NCBI RefSeq assembly: GCF_000183745.1
Contig: NC_014761.1
Location: 1,674,001 to 1,738,000 of the forward strand
Direction of reading: 5' to 3'
DNA from: Oceanithermus profundus DSM 14977
GTDB taxonomy: Bacteria > Deinococcota > Deinococci > Deinococcales > Marinithermaceae
DNA: 64,000 bases
The position numbers and the translations under genes are program-made. The first letter of the stretch is position 1; each line of letters begins with the position of its first letter. The notes below the pieces were generated by a model. It did no database searches and had not been told where the DNA came from. It saw only the letters and a program-made list of their open reading frames with translations. Positions 63,476 to 64,000 of this stretch are shown in pieces.

Positions 63476-64000
63476 ATGAAGTACGTGGCGATCATCCGGC
63501 AGGTTCCCGACGGGGAATCGAAGATCAAGGTGGACGGCGGCAGGGTGAACCTCGAGGGGGCCACCCTGATCCTCGACCAGATGGACGAGTACGCCGTCGA
63601 GCAGATCATCCGATTAAAAGAGGCCCACGGTGGCGAGGCCGTGGTGGTGGCCTTCGGCCCCGAGCGCACCGAGGAGGCCATGCGCACCGCGCTGGCCATG
63701 GGCGCAGACCGCGGCGTGCTCATCACCGCCGAGGGCTACGTGGACCCGGTCACCCAGGCGGGCGCGCTCGCCAAGGTCCTGGCTGAGGAGGCCCCGGACG
63801 TGGTCTTCACTGGCGGCCAGCAGGCCGACTGGGACAGCCAGGCCCTGGGGGCCGCGGTGGCCGAGGCGCTGGGCTGGCCGAGCGTGACCTGGACCACCGC
63901 CTTCGAGCTCGAAGACGGCCACGCCAAGGCCACGCACGACGTGGACGAGGGCGCCGAGGTGGTGCGGGTGGCGCTGCCGGCGGTCTTCACCACCCAGCAG
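63476..64000 (+). CDS. etfB: Electron transfer flavoprotein, beta subunit (C-terminus cut by window edge)
   Basis: Accepts electrons from acyl-CoA dehydrogenases. The 175 visible codons begin KYVAIIRQVPDGESKIKVDG, with the EtfB segments NLEGATLILDQMDEYAVEQI, VVVAFGPERTEEAMRTALAM and PDVVFTGGQQADWDSQALGA, part of the AMP/FAD binding fold. AAGGAGGCGGT precedes the ATG. The family is about 250 residues, so roughly the last third, and presumably etfA, lie beyond the window. Confidence 0.93.
   Translation, partial: MKYVAIIRQVPDGESKIKVDGGRVNLEGATLILDQMDEYAVEQIIRLKEAHGGEAVVVAFGPERTEEAMRTALAMGADRGVLITAEGYVDPVTQAGALAKVLAEEAPDVVFTGGQQADWDSQALGAAVAEALGWPSVTWTTAFELEDGHAKATHDVDEGAEVVRVALPAVFTTQQ

Overview
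This 64-kb window is high-GC bacterial chromosome that looks like a member of the Thermaceae (Deinococcota). The grounds are the cbaD-cbaB-cbaA order of a ba3-type cytochrome oxidase with its tiny subunit IIa, a two-gene glutamate dehydrogenase in which one subunit has lost its catalytic lysines, an EF-P with arginine at the loop tip, and many leaderless promoters. A marine genus such as Oceanithermus or Marinithermus is a guess, not something read from the sequence. No phage, insertion sequence, plasmid or CRISPR array is visible.

Layout. Bases 1-17549 read leftward: nusB (cut by the left edge), asp23-like, accC, accB, efp, a conserved unknown gene, tkt, a large methyltransferase-TPR-DUF2325 fusion, a 2-hydroxyacid dehydrogenase, an acetyltransferase, the gdhA-gdhB pair, a polyprenyl diphosphate synthase, and a TPR/SPOR/rex/lipoprotein operon. 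The initiator tRNA follows (17723-17799), then a DUF420 membrane protein and two small genes. Bases 18871-21257 hold a compact rightward cytochrome island: a promoter covered by three copies of a 10-bp motif, a diheme cytochrome c, a pentaheme cytochrome c and a TolC-like outer-membrane protein. Next come csaA, a short class III CoA-transferase, polX, the ba3 oxidase operon, rpsO-pnp-rnj and an AEC transporter.

From 31922 to 43212 there are mostly housekeeping genes: RNA and ribosome methyltransferases (rsmE, prmA, rsmI, rlmB), pfkA, a ROK sugar kinase, two M20 peptidases, a pair of DUF2007-like genes, transporters and small membrane proteins. Bases 43337-50992 look devoted to peptide use: a dipeptide/oligopeptide ABC importer (binding protein and two permeases, one carrying a large membrane insertion) diverges from an M24 peptidase and is followed by an amino-acid permease. 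The ATPases of the importer are not in the window. The tmRNA gene lies at 51069-51420. A type IV pilin (54402-54755) faces an O-antigen-ligase-like gene that might glycosylate it. The riboflavin genes ribD-ribE-ribBA-ribH follow an FMN riboswitch (60139-60266). The window ends with tryptophanase, an acyl-CoA dehydrogenase and the start of etfB.

Regulation. Sixteen genes have a -10-like hexamer only 6 or 7 bases upstream of the start codon and no Shine-Dalgarno sequence, the architecture of leaderless mRNA. In five places the stop codon of one gene (TAA or TAG) forms part of the -10 hexamer of the next gene. Four gene-poor spots (43213-43336, 48958-49678, 56985-57146, 60267-60777) carry dispersed palindromic or short tandem repeats.
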